Source: Paenibacillus harenae DSM 16969 (GTDB lineage Bacteria > Bacillota > Bacilli > Paenibacillales > Paenibacillaceae). Taken from it: a DNA stretch of 64,000 bases. Location of the stretch: NCBI RefSeq assembly GCF_000422465.1, contig NZ_KE383842.1, positions 227,040 to 291,039 of the forward strand, written 5' to 3'. The notes under the pieces were generated by a model. The model did no database searches. It saw only the letters and a list, made by a program, of their open reading frames with translations, and was not told the origin of the DNA. Both the position numbers and the translations under genes were made by a program. How positions within the stretch are numbered: the first letter of the stretch is position 1; the number at the start of each line of letters is the position of its first letter. Positions 17,844 through 27,115 of this stretch are shown piece after piece.

Positions 17844-18917
17844 CTACGCCCTCCCGGTTTTCGGCACGGTAATGGTCACTTTCGTCCCCCAAGCCTGATC
17901 GGAAGCAAGCTCGAGCTTGCCTTCAATTAGCAGCAGTCTTTCCTTCATCCCGAGCAAGCCGTTTCCAAATTGTTCAAGCCTGTTGTCGTTCTTCGTCATT
18001 CCGATCCCATTATCTTGCACGTGCAGCATATACACGCCAGGCGCTTCGCAAAGATTGACCGAACACTTGTCGGCGCCGCTATGTTTAATGACATTCGTTA
18101 CGCACTCGCGCAAGCACATACCCAGTATATTTTGGATTATAGACGCTGTTCTCTCGGAACGGTTAAGGCATTCAAAAGCAATGCCTGCCGTATGAAACAT
18201 TTCTTCTGCGCGCCGGATTTCTTCCTCGATGTCGATAGATTGCATTTCACTGACCAGCTCCCGAACCTGGAGCATAGTCGATCTTGAAATCTTTTGAACG
18301 TCGCGCGCTTCTTGAAGAGCTTGGTCCGGGTAACCGGCAATGAGCCTCTCCACCAGCTCGCTTTTCAAAGTAATCAACGATAAGGTATGCCCGAGCGTAT
18401 CATGCAGGTCCCTGGCAATCCGCTGCCGCTCCTCGCTTTTGATTAGTCGGGCGATTTCATCATTGGCGTTCTGAAGCTCCGCTTTTACCTCGCAAGACCT
18501 TTGGTACATTCTGAAGATGTAAGGGACAAACATCAATGCCGCAATAATGGGAAGCCATTCATACCGCCAAGGAATAGATAATTGTTCATAAAAGAAAACG
18601 ATCGAACCGAAGAAGCAGGTCGTCATTATTCCGACCATCCGGGAAATGCGGCGATAGGAGGCCAGCATACTCATGCTTATTGCCGGGTACAAGCCCAAGC
18701 TCAATAACCAGGGGGCTTCCACAGCCCCCATGAAAGATATTGCAAAAACCTGTACGAAGATATAGATTTCGCGCCGCTTCGCATTGGCGTAGCTTTGCCT
18801 GTACGCTGCAGCGAACAGAAGAAACAGCAGCATTTCAAACCAAGCCGGGCGAAACGGCAGACAGAACAAGTATATAAACGGGATTATCAATGGCGCCAGA
18901 GTCAACCATCTTTTCAT
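17844..18917 (-). CDS. HisKA_3 sensor histidine kinase (DesK-like)
   Basis: About 357 residues with four to five membrane segments in the first 140 residues, a short coiled coil, then the HisKA_3 phospho-acceptor box ERQRIARDLHDTLGHTLSLI and an HATPase domain (CVTNVIKHSGADKC, VQDNGIGM, GNGLLGMKERL). It phosphorylates the response regulator directly downstream. The frame is open for another 150 codons upstream, but that stretch antisense-overlaps the DUF6069 gene in another frame. The ATG at 18917, preceded by GGGAAGCG, matches where family homology begins. Confidence 0.88.
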   Translation of the reverse strand: MKRWLTLAPLIIPFIYLFCLPFRPAWFEMLLFLLFAAAYRQSYANAKRREIYIFVQVFAISFMGAVEAPWLLSLGLYPAISMSMLASYRRISRMVGIMTTCFFGSIVFFYEQLSIPWRYEWLPIIAALMFVPYIFRMYQRSCEVKAELQNANDEIARLIKSEERQRIARDLHDTLGHTLSLITLKSELVERLIAGYPDQALQEARDVQKISRSTMLQVRELVSEMQSIDIEEEIRRAEEMFHTAGIAFECLNRSERTASIIQNILGMCLRECVTNVIKHSGADKCSVNLCEAPGVYMLHVQDNGIGMTKNDNRLEQFGNGLLGMKERLLLIEGKLELASDQAWGTKVTITVPKTGRA

Positions 18918-18985
18918 TTCATCGCTTCCCGACGTCAAGATTTTGAAATGATCATAACACGAAATGAATGCAAATGGAGGTCCTA

Positions 18986-19381
18986 TTATGCGGGCTTTAT
19001 CCCGGACGAGCCGCAGTCCCTTTTTTGCAGCCATCTCGGAATCAATACAATCGAAATCGTTACAACGATAGCATGAATCGGGTTCGATATATCTCCAATA
19101 TGCGGCTCGGGCGGGTATGCCCAATCCATCAGCGATAACAGTAGTGCAAATCCAATAGCGATCAAAGCATAATACGCTCCGGGCCGGGCCGTTTTTTGAC
19201 GAAGCTTTGTGAAAATAAACGCTCCGATCAGATTGGTTGCAATGGATGCCATCATAATGGAAACAGGATTCAATTGATTGAACTTTAATCCTGTAACCGC
19301 GCTTAGGAAGTAATACAAGGCTATACCGGCAATACCTGCAATAAGGCCAACATATAAGCCGGTTATCCAACTTTTTTTCAT
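18986..19381 (-). CDS. DUF6069-like four-helix membrane protein
   Basis: 131 residues with four hydrophobic helices and short loops (GLYVGLIAGIAGIALYYFLS, VSIMMASIATNLIGAFIF, AYYALIAIGFALLLSLMDW, IHAIVVTISIVLIPRW). It ends with a basic tail. I believe it is DUF6069 family from the helix layout and the PPEPHIGDISNPIHA motif. It lies 68 bases upstream of the sensor kinase on the same strand, suggesting a three-gene unit. GAAGGAAGAATT precedes the start. Function unknown. Confidence 0.75.
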   Translation of the reverse strand: MKKSWITGLYVGLIAGIAGIALYYFLSAVTGLKFNQLNPVSIMMASIATNLIGAFIFTKLRQKTARPGAYYALIAIGFALLLSLMDWAYPPEPHIGDISNPIHAIVVTISIVLIPRWLQKRDCGSSGIKPA

Positions 19382-20850
<1,469 letters not shown>

Positions 20851-20868
20851 AATAGGGGGCCTGCCCGG

Positions 20869-22029
20869 ATGAAGATTGCCATCGTAACCGAAACCTTTCT
20901 GCCGTCCACGGATGGCATCGTTACCCGGCTGTGCGCGACCATCCGATGGCTTCAGGAGCAAGGCCATCATGTGACCGTTATTGCGCCGGACTTGGGCGTC
21001 TATGAATTTGGCGGAGTTAAGATCGAAGGAATCCCCGCACGATCGTTCTTCCTGTATCCCAGCAAGCAGCTGGCGATGCCGAGCCGGAAGGTTGGCGCCC
21101 TGCTGCGCCGGCTTCGTCCGGATCTGGTGCATGTCGTCAACCCGGCGGTCTTGGGCGTTGCAGGAATTTATTACGGCCGTAAGCTTCGGTTGCCTATGAT
21201 CGCTTCCTATCATACGCAAATTCCGAATTACGCCGATTACTATCGTCTCCCGTTCCTGAAACCGATTCTCTGGTGGTGGTTACGGCTGCTGCACAACAGG
21301 GCGGATTTGAACCTGTGCACCTCGCAGTCGGTGCTGACCGAGCTTAGAGCTCATCGATTCCGCAATGTTCATTTGTGGAATCGGGGCGTCGATATGGAGA
21401 GCTTTGGACCGAGGCATCGAAATGCGGACATGCGCGCCTTGCTGTCCGGCGGCCAGCCGGGCCAAACCGTATTGCTCTATGTCGGGAGGCTCGCCGCCGA
21501 GAAAGGGATCGAGCAAATTCGGGATGCGCTGCACGCTTCTCCCCAACTCTGCCTCGCGCTTGTCGGCGACGGCCCGCATAGAGCTTTTTTGGAGAACTAT
21601 TTTCGCGGCACGAACACGATCTTTACCGGCTTCCTTCACGGCGAATCGTTGGCACAAGCTTACGCTTCCGCCGATCTGTTCGTCTTCCCTTCCACAACCG
21701 AAACGCTTGGCCTTGTCATTCTGGAGGCGATAGCTTCCGGACTGCCGGTCGCAGCGGGAAGAAGCGGACCTACCTGCGAGCAGATCGAGGACGGGGTAAC
21801 GGGCGTGCTGTTCGACGGGGACCGTCCCGGAGCATTGGCGGAAGCGATAGCCTCGTTGTCCGAACCCGGTCTGCGGGAGCGGATTACGGGCAACGCTTAC
21901 GAGGCGGCGGGACGAGTGAGCTGGAAAGAACCCTCTGAACAGCTGCTCGGTTATTATGAGAGTGTGCTTCATGAGAAGAAGAGAGCCTTAAAAATGAAAG
22001 CACTTGGACCAAGGTCAAGCAGCAATTAG
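20869..22029 (+). CDS. GT4 glycosyltransferase, probable sulfoquinovosyltransferase (SqdX/SQD2-like)
   Basis: 386 residues, GT-B fold. N-terminal acceptor domain TETFLPSTDGIVTRLCATI and SYHTQIPNYADYY; C-terminal donor domain with VGRLAAEKGIEQI, LVGDGPHR, and the EX7E motif in STTETLGLVILEAIASGLPV. These match the SQD2 branch of family 4, which transfers sulfoquinovose to diacylglycerol at the membrane. On its own the sequence could be another lipid glycosyltransferase such as a mannosyl- or glucosyl-DAG enzyme. The tight linkage to sqdB makes the sulfolipid role likely. A terminator follows 40 bases after the stop. Confidence 0.8.
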   Translation: MKIAIVTETFLPSTDGIVTRLCATIRWLQEQGHHVTVIAPDLGVYEFGGVKIEGIPARSFFLYPSKQLAMPSRKVGALLRRLRPDLVHVVNPAVLGVAGIYYGRKLRLPMIASYHTQIPNYADYYRLPFLKPILWWWLRLLHNRADLNLCTSQSVLTELRAHRFRNVHLWNRGVDMESFGPRHRNADMRALLSGGQPGQTVLLYVGRLAAEKGIEQIRDALHASPQLCLALVGDGPHRAFLENYFRGTNTIFTGFLHGESLAQAYASADLFVFPSTTETLGLVILEAIASGLPVAAGRSGPTCEQIEDGVTGVLFDGDRPGALAEAIASLSEPGLRERITGNAYEAAGRVSWKEPSEQLLGYYESVLHEKKRALKMKALGPRSSSN

Positions 22030-22070
22030 ATTTTTTCCATGACATCCTTAATTATCATCTCTTATTTGGC

Positions 22071-22099
22071 GACGAGCCGGCAGCTCGTCTCTTTTTTTA
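22071..22099 (+). terminator. Terminator after the sulfolipid operon
   Basis: GACGAGC-CGGCA-GCTCGTC, a 7-bp perfect stem with a 5-base loop, followed by TCTTTTTTTAATT. Confidence 0.85.
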
Positions 22100-22345
22100 A
22101 TTATAAGACTTTATAAGTTAGGCACCTATAATTGGACTTATATTTCTCCGCGAAACGGTTGCGTCCTCAGATAGGACGCCACCAGGCGTTTCTGCTTGTC
22201 TTCCCGAAAGGTTTATAGTACGTAATGAAGACCATAAAGAAGAGACATAGACTTCCTGAATCTACTACAAGAACTCCTTTCTTTCCTTATGATCTAGCGA
22301 TATAGGAACATACGTTCCGTTTTATGGACGGAGGGAGGTGAAGTC

Positions 22346-22541
22346 ATGAAAATTTCCAATTCGAAAGAATTAGGGACTTGACATCATACCGCTGGACTTT
22401 AGGCTGCAGGAGTCCTTGCAACCATTGCAACAACAAGTGATGAACCTACTTGAAGCGCATATCGATGCGATGAACAACCGGCGGAGCGAGAAGAGTCGTT
22501 CACATCCTTTCAAGCTGCCTTCGAAGGAGGGCTCTTTTGAG
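22346..22541 (+). pseudogene. Unidentified gene, frameshifted and interrupted by an IS66 end
   Basis: GGAGGTG stands 6 bases before an ATG, then ten codons (MKISNSKELG) run into a TGA. Removing one G from the GGG at about 22373 restores a frame continuing LDIIPLDFRLQESLQPLQQQ, then VMNLLEAHIDAMNNRR up to the IS66 terminal repeat at 22542. The sequence has no family I recognise. Sequence beyond the right IS66 end (26658-26763) also has an open stretch ending WRNLDEIFSMF, which might be part of the same or another broken gene. About 250 bases before this gene (22100-22345) show nothing recognisable. Confidence 0.45.
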
Positions 22542-22604
22542 GTAAGCGTCAAACAGCCCCCACCTTGTTTTCAAGATGAGGGCCGTTTCTTTTTAGCTTA
22601 GTTT

Positions 22605-22862
22605 TTAAACACCCGACAAGTCAACGGTATTGACGCCTACCACGGAAGCAGCTTGTCCAGCTAATCCGGATCTTTAGGATCGGTAAGCTGAGGCAACTGC
22701 TCGAAGAGATATTGAAGATACTTGAACGGATTTAATTTCGCCGTTTCGATGACGCTGTAGATGGTCGCACTTGCCTTCGCGCCGCGGGGTGTATTGGCAA
22801 ATAGTCAGTTTTTTCGTCCGATGACGAACGGTTTGATCGCGCGATCGAAAAGGATTTCATTC
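22605..22862 (-). pseudogene. IS66 transposase C-terminal fragment (left)
   Basis: On the minus strand: DRAIKPFVIGRKN, stop, LFANTPRGAKASATIYSVIE, TAKLNPFKYLQYLFEQLPQL, and after a further stop LDKLLPW. These are the last ~80 residues of an IS66 TnpC transposase. In-frame stops replace the Trp of RKNW and interrupt the tail, so it is dead. The terminal inverted repeat follows at 22542. Confidence 0.85.
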
Positions 22863-23681
22863 ATAGTTATTTATGGACTGTTGAAAGATATCTTGTTCTC
22901 TCCATTGAGTGGGGGTCATATTAAAGTGTTTTTTAAACAGCTTTGAAAATTCCATCTGATTGTCATATCCTACACTATTGGCAACTTCTTTAATGGTCAT
23001 ACTGCTTTTTTTGAGTGATTGTGTAGCCATCTCCATTTTAAGAGAAATGATAAACTGCTGTGTGCTTATGCCGCAAATCCTTTTGAAGATACGTGCCAGA
23101 TGACTGCGGTCTATGTTCAAAAAATGTGCAATTTCAGAAACGGATATCCTTTTGTGAACATTGCTTCTTATATATTTTTTTGCATAAGAGACATATGTTT
23201 CTGCTGTATTCTCATCTTTCTTTAATAATTTACCCTTCGTAAGTGCCGCGATAAATGGCCAAAAATGGCTCATGATTGTTTCAAAATCAGTCCAGCCTAA
23301 ATCTATTATATTCTTAAGTGCGTTTCCAACGCCATTATCATCATTAATAACATGGTTTTCGTGTGAGAAGCCTGTCACAGTCATAAGCTTTTCCGAAAAG
23401 CTGCCGTCAAACTCAATCCAGCGATACAGCCAGGGCTCATTGTCATCTGCCTTATAAAATGCAGTTTGTTTCGGATAGATCAGAAAAAACTGTCCTGCAT
23501 GTACTTTATAAGCTTTGTTATTAATATGCAATTCGCCTTGCCCGCTGTAAATGTAATGGATCAAATAGAAGTTGCGCACTGCAGGTCCAAAGGAATATCC
23601 GTTATCACACTGCTGTTCACCATATTGCATGGGATAAATATCCGATGAGATTAAAGGGCTTTTTGCATAATATAGCTTCAT
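22857..23681 (-). CDS. AraC-family regulator of the GH27 cargo
   Basis: 274 residues: an N-terminal cupin-like sugar-binding domain (YIYSGQGELHINNKAYKVHA, QFFLIYPKQ) and a C-terminal pair of helix-turn-helix motifs (ISVSEIAHFLNIDRSHLARI, TIKEVANSVGYDNQMEFSKL). This layout belongs to regulators of oligosaccharide operons such as MsmR or RafR. It is divergent from the GH27 gene with a 123-base gap holding a candidate tandem operator, so it likely activates that gene on alpha-galactosides. Codon use is AT-rich like the rest of the cargo. The stop codon touches the IS66 fragment. Confidence 0.9.
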   Translation of the reverse strand: MKLYYAKSPLISSDIYPMQYGEQQCDNGYSFGPAVRNFYLIHYIYSGQGELHINNKAYKVHAGQFFLIYPKQTAFYKADDNEPWLYRWIEFDGSFSEKLMTVTGFSHENHVINDDNGVGNALKNIIDLGWTDFETIMSHFWPFIAALTKGKLLKKDENTAETYVSYAKKYIRSNVHKRISVSEIAHFLNIDRSHLARIFKRICGISTQQFIISLKMEMATQSLKKSSMTIKEVANSVGYDNQMEFSKLFKKHFNMTPTQWREQDIFQQSINNYE

Positions 23682-23737
23682 TGAAATCAGCTCCCGAAAT
23701 TAATATATCACATTTCCCCATAATCACTCGATAAAAA

Positions 23738-23761
23738 CATATTTATTAACACATTTATTTG
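23738..23761. promoter_or_regulatory. Tandem 12-bp direct repeat in the araC-GH27 gap
   Basis: CATATTTATTAA is followed at once by CACATTTATTTG, 9 of 12 identical. Head-to-tail half sites of this kind are used by AraC-family activators. They lie about 45-65 bases before the GH27 start. Confidence 0.35.
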
Positions 23762-23804
23762 TCTTATCATAACAATGAAAATGCAAGTTTAAGGAGGATT
23801 TCTT

Positions 23805-25649
23805 ATGGACAAGTTTATGAATTTAAATTCTATATCTGCCTCCGTATCGGCTAGAGCCACATCAAGGACTGCGCCGGACGAGATCACGGATCCTGACTAT
23901 ATGTTTCCGGCTTTCTCAAACGGCAAGGTGCTTTTAGGTAAAAAGCAGGGACGCCTCCCTGCCATGGGCTGGAACAGTTGGAATGCTTTTGGTAGTAAGA
24001 ACAACGAGGTACTCACAAAGGCAATGGCAGACGCAATAGTTGATTTGGGACTTGCGGATTTGGGATACAAGTATGTTGTGCTCGATGACGGCTGCTATAA
24101 GTCCGAACGCGTCAACGGATTGCTTTCAAATGAAACGATTAAATTTCCAAGCGGCTTTAAGGCATTATCCGATTACATCCGCAGCAAGGGACTTAAATTC
24201 GGTATGTACAATGATATAGGTACACATCTTTGTGCAGGCTCTGCGGTAGGTACTTGCGGCTTTGAGGATGTCGACACGAGGTCTTATATGGACTGGGGGG
24301 TTGACTTTATAAAGGTTGATAACTGCTACTACCTTTGGGACAATGCAACGTTCTCAGACTCAACAAATTCAAAATATTCCTATGCCCCGAATATCAGAAG
24401 CATAACGGTTACGGGTGAAGAACTGAAAATAAGTTTAAATGCTGTTAAGGACGGTGTGCTTCTAGGCCAGGGCGCAGCAAAAAACAGAGGCGACTATGTG
24501 ACAAATATCGGTACCTTCGACGGAACAAACGTGGGTACAACACCTGTGGGCGACCGCTGGAGTGAGCTTGAGTTTACTGTGAACGCACCGGCAAGCGGAG
24601 AATACGCCATAACCGTAAATTACGCAAGCGGTGAGCAGGATGGCACGGGACGCTGGCTTCAGCTAGCAGTAGGAAACGCAGATAATGAAACTCGATATTT
24701 CGATAATATGCTTCCTCTTACCGAAAGTACATCTGCCTTTGCAGATTCAGAAGAAATAACGGTATCCTTAAATGAGGGAGAAAATATCATACGTCTAATG
24801 AACCACAGAAGGCAGGAAAATACTCTTAATTCATATGCGGCTTTGCTCGAAGGCTTGAACAAGGCTGACCCTGACCATGATATTGTATTCTCAATCTGTG
24901 AATGGGGTAAAACACAGCCGCATAACTGGGGATATAAGGTTGGAGACTCATGGCGTATTCTTAATGATATAACCTTCTCTGTCGGCTCTGATGGTAATCC
25001 GGGCTCCGCCGAATGGAAGTCAAACCATACCGCAAGTATAACCTCGCAGTACAGTAAGGCGGTTATTATGGACGAGTTTGCCGGACTTGACAAGGGGTGG
25101 AACGATCCCGATATGCTTGTAATCGGTATGAACGGAATTACAACTACCATGAGTAAAACTCATATGACGATGTGGTGTATGATGAATTCTCCGATTATGC
25201 TTGGAATGGATTTAAGACGGGTTGCAAAGGGTGACGAGCTATGGATGATTATTGCGAACAAAGATGTAATCGCATTGAATCAGGATACCCTCGGTATTCA
25301 AGCAAAAAGAATTTACTGCTCTATCGATAATGCCAATCCCGATACGGCATATATTGCTAATAACAACCGTGTTGATATTCTTGTAAAGCCTCTTGCAAAC
25401 GGAGATATTGCAATGTCCTTTATCAATCTCAGCGACTCAAGAGATACGAAGGAGCATTCCGTTGATGTAAGCCGCATTATCGACTATATCGGGCATAAAA
25501 TGATGGATGCTGAAACATTCAAACATGCAGCAAGCTATTCCCTAAAGGATTTATGGACAGGCGAGGTTACAACAAACCATTCAAGAACCTTCTCTGTTAC
25601 AGGTATTGACGCCTATGACAATGTTACCATAAGAGTTACTCCTGTTTAA
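23805..25649 (+). CDS. GH27 alpha-galactosidase with an inserted CBM35-like domain
   Basis: 614 residues, no signal peptide. The GH27 barrel begins LPAMGWNSWNAFG (about 52-63), then VVLDDGCY, and the nucleophile Asp172 in FIKVDNCYY. The acid/base Asp388 is in SWRILNDI. Between about residues 180 and 345 a beta-rich segment interrupts the barrel: GDRWSELEFTVNAPASGEYA, RWLQLAVGN and EGENIIRLMNH, the pattern of a CBM6/35-like carbohydrate-binding module. The barrel resumes at HDIVFSICEWG. A C-terminal beta domain ends at VTIRVTPV. It removes terminal alpha-galactose. AAGGAGGA precedes the ATG. Confidence 0.87.
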   Translation: MDKFMNLNSISASVSARATSRTAPDEITDPDYMFPAFSNGKVLLGKKQGRLPAMGWNSWNAFGSKNNEVLTKAMADAIVDLGLADLGYKYVVLDDGCYKSERVNGLLSNETIKFPSGFKALSDYIRSKGLKFGMYNDIGTHLCAGSAVGTCGFEDVDTRSYMDWGVDFIKVDNCYYLWDNATFSDSTNSKYSYAPNIRSITVTGEELKISLNAVKDGVLLGQGAAKNRGDYVTNIGTFDGTNVGTTPVGDRWSELEFTVNAPASGEYAITVNYASGEQDGTGRWLQLAVGNADNETRYFDNMLPLTESTSAFADSEEITVSLNEGENIIRLMNHRRQENTLNSYAALLEGLNKADPDHDIVFSICEWGKTQPHNWGYKVGDSWRILNDITFSVGSDGNPGSAEWKSNHTASITSQYSKAVIMDEFAGLDKGWNDPDMLVIGMNGITTTMSKTHMTMWCMMNSPIMLGMDLRRVAKGDELWMIIANKDVIALNQDTLGIQAKRIYCSIDNANPDTAYIANNNRVDILVKPLANGDIAMSFINLSDSRDTKEHSVDVSRIIDYIGHKMMDAETFKHAASYSLKDLWTGEVTTNHSRTFSVTGIDAYDNVTIRVTPV

Positions 25650-25656
25650 TACGCTG

Positions 25657-26544
25657 ATGATGAATTTTGTTCCTGAGAACTTCACTCGAATAGTAAAACT
25701 ATCAGATATTGATAATCATTGGGCTAAAGCATATATTTTAAAACTTATAGAACGTGGCATTATTCCAGGGATGAATGGCGGCTTATTTCATCCCGAGGAT
25801 AATGTTACTACTGAACAGTTTGTGACAATGGTAATTAGAAGTCGTAAAGGCAATATAGAGCCAACGCGTGGCTGTTGGTCATCAGGGTATATGGATTACG
25901 CGTTGTATAAGGGAATAGTTGAGGACTATGATATAACAAACATAAGCAAACCCATTGAGCGCCGTTCCGCTGCAAGAATAGTTCATGAGGCGCTTTTAAC
26001 AGAATTCGGAGAAAGAGATGAGTACGAATGGTCGGCGGCAGAAAATCTTAGGGACTTATATTCCTGCCATACCTGCGTTATGCATATAGCGCAGATGTAT
26101 GTTAAAGGTATAATGCCCGGGCGTGACAATAACATGTTCGACGCTGTGGGCAGCTTAACTCATGCGGAAGCTGCAGAAGTTGTTGTAAGAATGCTTGATA
26201 GGGAGCAGCGTATTCCTCGGACTAAGGGCAGAGTATTTCAAAGTAAAAATCTGACCCCCGATGAAGCATGGGAGCTGATGTTAAATGATCATACTGCAAT
26301 GCTTGTTGATGTGCGGACTAATCAGGATTATAAAATAGGGCATATACAGGAAAGCATTTGTATACCGTTACATGATATATCAAATAACCCGTTCTCGGTA
26401 TGTGATAGAAAGGATACTCCATTAATCCTTTACTGTCAAAAGGGGTATAAGAGTTCTTTAGCGGCACAAGCCCTTATAGATGCAGGCTATAGCAGAATCT
26501 ACACGATTCCAGGTATAGAGCAGTATCCGTATCATTTAATATAG
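25657..26544 (+). CDS. SLH-repeat protein fused to a rhodanese domain
   Basis: 295 residues. Three S-layer-homology-like repeats come first: about 12-60 (LSDIDNHWAKAYILKLIERG), 75-112 and 130-182 (LTHAEAAEVVVRMLDR). They are followed by a rhodanese domain at about 198-295, with VDVRTNQDYKIGHI and active-site Cys260 in LYCQKGYKS. There is no signal peptide, although SLH repeats normally bind cell-wall polymers outside the cell. The start lies 8 bases after the GH27 stop with no Shine-Dalgarno sequence, so it depends on translational coupling or reinitiation. A role in sulfur transfer is suggested only by the Cys loop; the combination is unexplained. Confidence 0.75.
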   Translation: MMNFVPENFTRIVKLSDIDNHWAKAYILKLIERGIIPGMNGGLFHPEDNVTTEQFVTMVIRSRKGNIEPTRGCWSSGYMDYALYKGIVEDYDITNISKPIERRSAARIVHEALLTEFGERDEYEWSAAENLRDLYSCHTCVMHIAQMYVKGIMPGRDNNMFDAVGSLTHAEAAEVVVRMLDREQRIPRTKGRVFQSKNLTPDEAWELMLNDHTAMLVDVRTNQDYKIGHIQESICIPLHDISNNPFSVCDRKDTPLILYCQKGYKSSLAAQALIDAGYSRIYTIPGIEQYPYHLI

Positions 26545-26547
26545 GAG

Positions 26548-26657
26548 AATGGCTGCTTCCGTGGTCGTCGTCGCTGCCGCTAACCTGTCGAGTAAGAATA
26601 ACATCGATCGTAGTAGCCCCCATCTTGATGACAAGGTGGGGGCTATTTGACGCTTAC
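26548..26657 (+). pseudogene. IS66 transposase C-terminal fragment (right) with terminal repeat
   Basis: Reads RLLPWSSSLPLTCRV, the very end of an IS66 TnpC, but with no stop at the usual place. The terminal inverted repeat follows, with an internal hairpin TAGCCCCCATCTTG / CAAGGTGGGGGCTA. Orientation is opposite to the left fragment. Confidence 0.8.
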
Positions 26658-26840
26658 ATAGATGAGCAGTTTAGACATGATAAAGCAATGAGCCGGTTTA
26701 TAGATGAAATGATTTGGATTGGGGATGAATGGAGAAATCTTGATGAGATATTTAGCATGTTTTAGTCATTTTAGGTCAGTAAAGGTCTTTAAAAACCATT
26801 AACCTTAACGGGTACGATAGCAATATTGGCTCCCTTGAAA

Positions 26841-26887
26841 ACGTGAGACAAACTGTTTGAATAACAGTTTTGTCTCGCGTTTTTTTA
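26841..26887 (+). terminator. Long hairpin with T-run
   Basis: ACGTGAGACAAACTGTT pairs with AACAGTTTTGTCTCGCGT (one bulge) around TGAAT, followed by TTTTTT. No gene immediately upstream explains it except the broken frame ending near 26763. Confidence 0.65.
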
Positions 26888-26931
26888 TTTAAGCAAAGTT
26901 GTGTCGTTTATTACAGCAGTTTTGAGTCGGT

Positions 26932-27045
26932 GTTCAATTAAGCACACTTGTGAATATTGATGCGACACAAGTGTGCTCAATTAATGGGCGAACGACACAA
27001 GTATACGCAAACCTGTTATTCAAACAGTTTTGTGTCTGCTTAACG
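26932..27045. repeat. Nested inverted and direct repeats
   Basis: CAATTAAGCACACTTGTG (from about 26935) is mirrored by CACAAGTGTGCTCAATTA (about 26966), 17 of 18 paired. CGACACAAGTRTRC-like units recur at about 26963 and 26992. CTGTTATTCAAACAG at about 27013 is the reverse complement of CTGTTTGAATAACAG inside the hairpin at 26853. The elements suggest termini of an unrecognised mobile element or multiple operator copies. The rest of 26658-27115 shows no gene. Confidence 0.5.
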
Positions 27046-27115
27046 TTCGATTTTTTCCGTTTTTAACTCCATCTAGAAAAGTGATAAACTGAATGAATGA
27101 GGAAGGGGGGAGGCT

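Larger units (their letters stand above)
22542..26657. mobile_element. IS66-bounded cargo island (composite-transposon-like relic)
   Basis: The two ends are inverted copies of about 44 bases starting GTAAGCGTCAAA and running through AGCCCCCACCTTGT, with about 5 differences. Each end is attached to the 3' end of an IS66-family transposase gene, both reading outward. Between the transposase scraps lie an AraC regulator, a GH27 galactosidase and an SLH-rhodanese gene, all AT-richer than the flanks. The left scrap abuts the AraC stop codon; the right begins four bases after the rhodanese stop. The 8 bases outside the ends are not repeated, so it is not a simple single insertion. Confidence 0.7.

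Noticed and set aside
17844..19370. The sensor kinase frame remains open for another 150 codons upstream of 18917
   Set aside because: The extension is Cys/Arg-rich, lacks a ribosome binding site and overlaps the DUF6069 membrane gene in a more plausible frame; it is a shadow of that gene.
22534..26665. Simple IS66 insertion with 8-bp target duplication
   Set aside because: The bases outside the two ends (CTTTTGAG and ATAGATGA) are not repeated, so one-step transposition of the present unit is not supported.
26932..27045. CRISPR-like array
   Set aside because: The repeats are inverted and irregularly spaced, with no regular spacer structure and no cas genes in the window.
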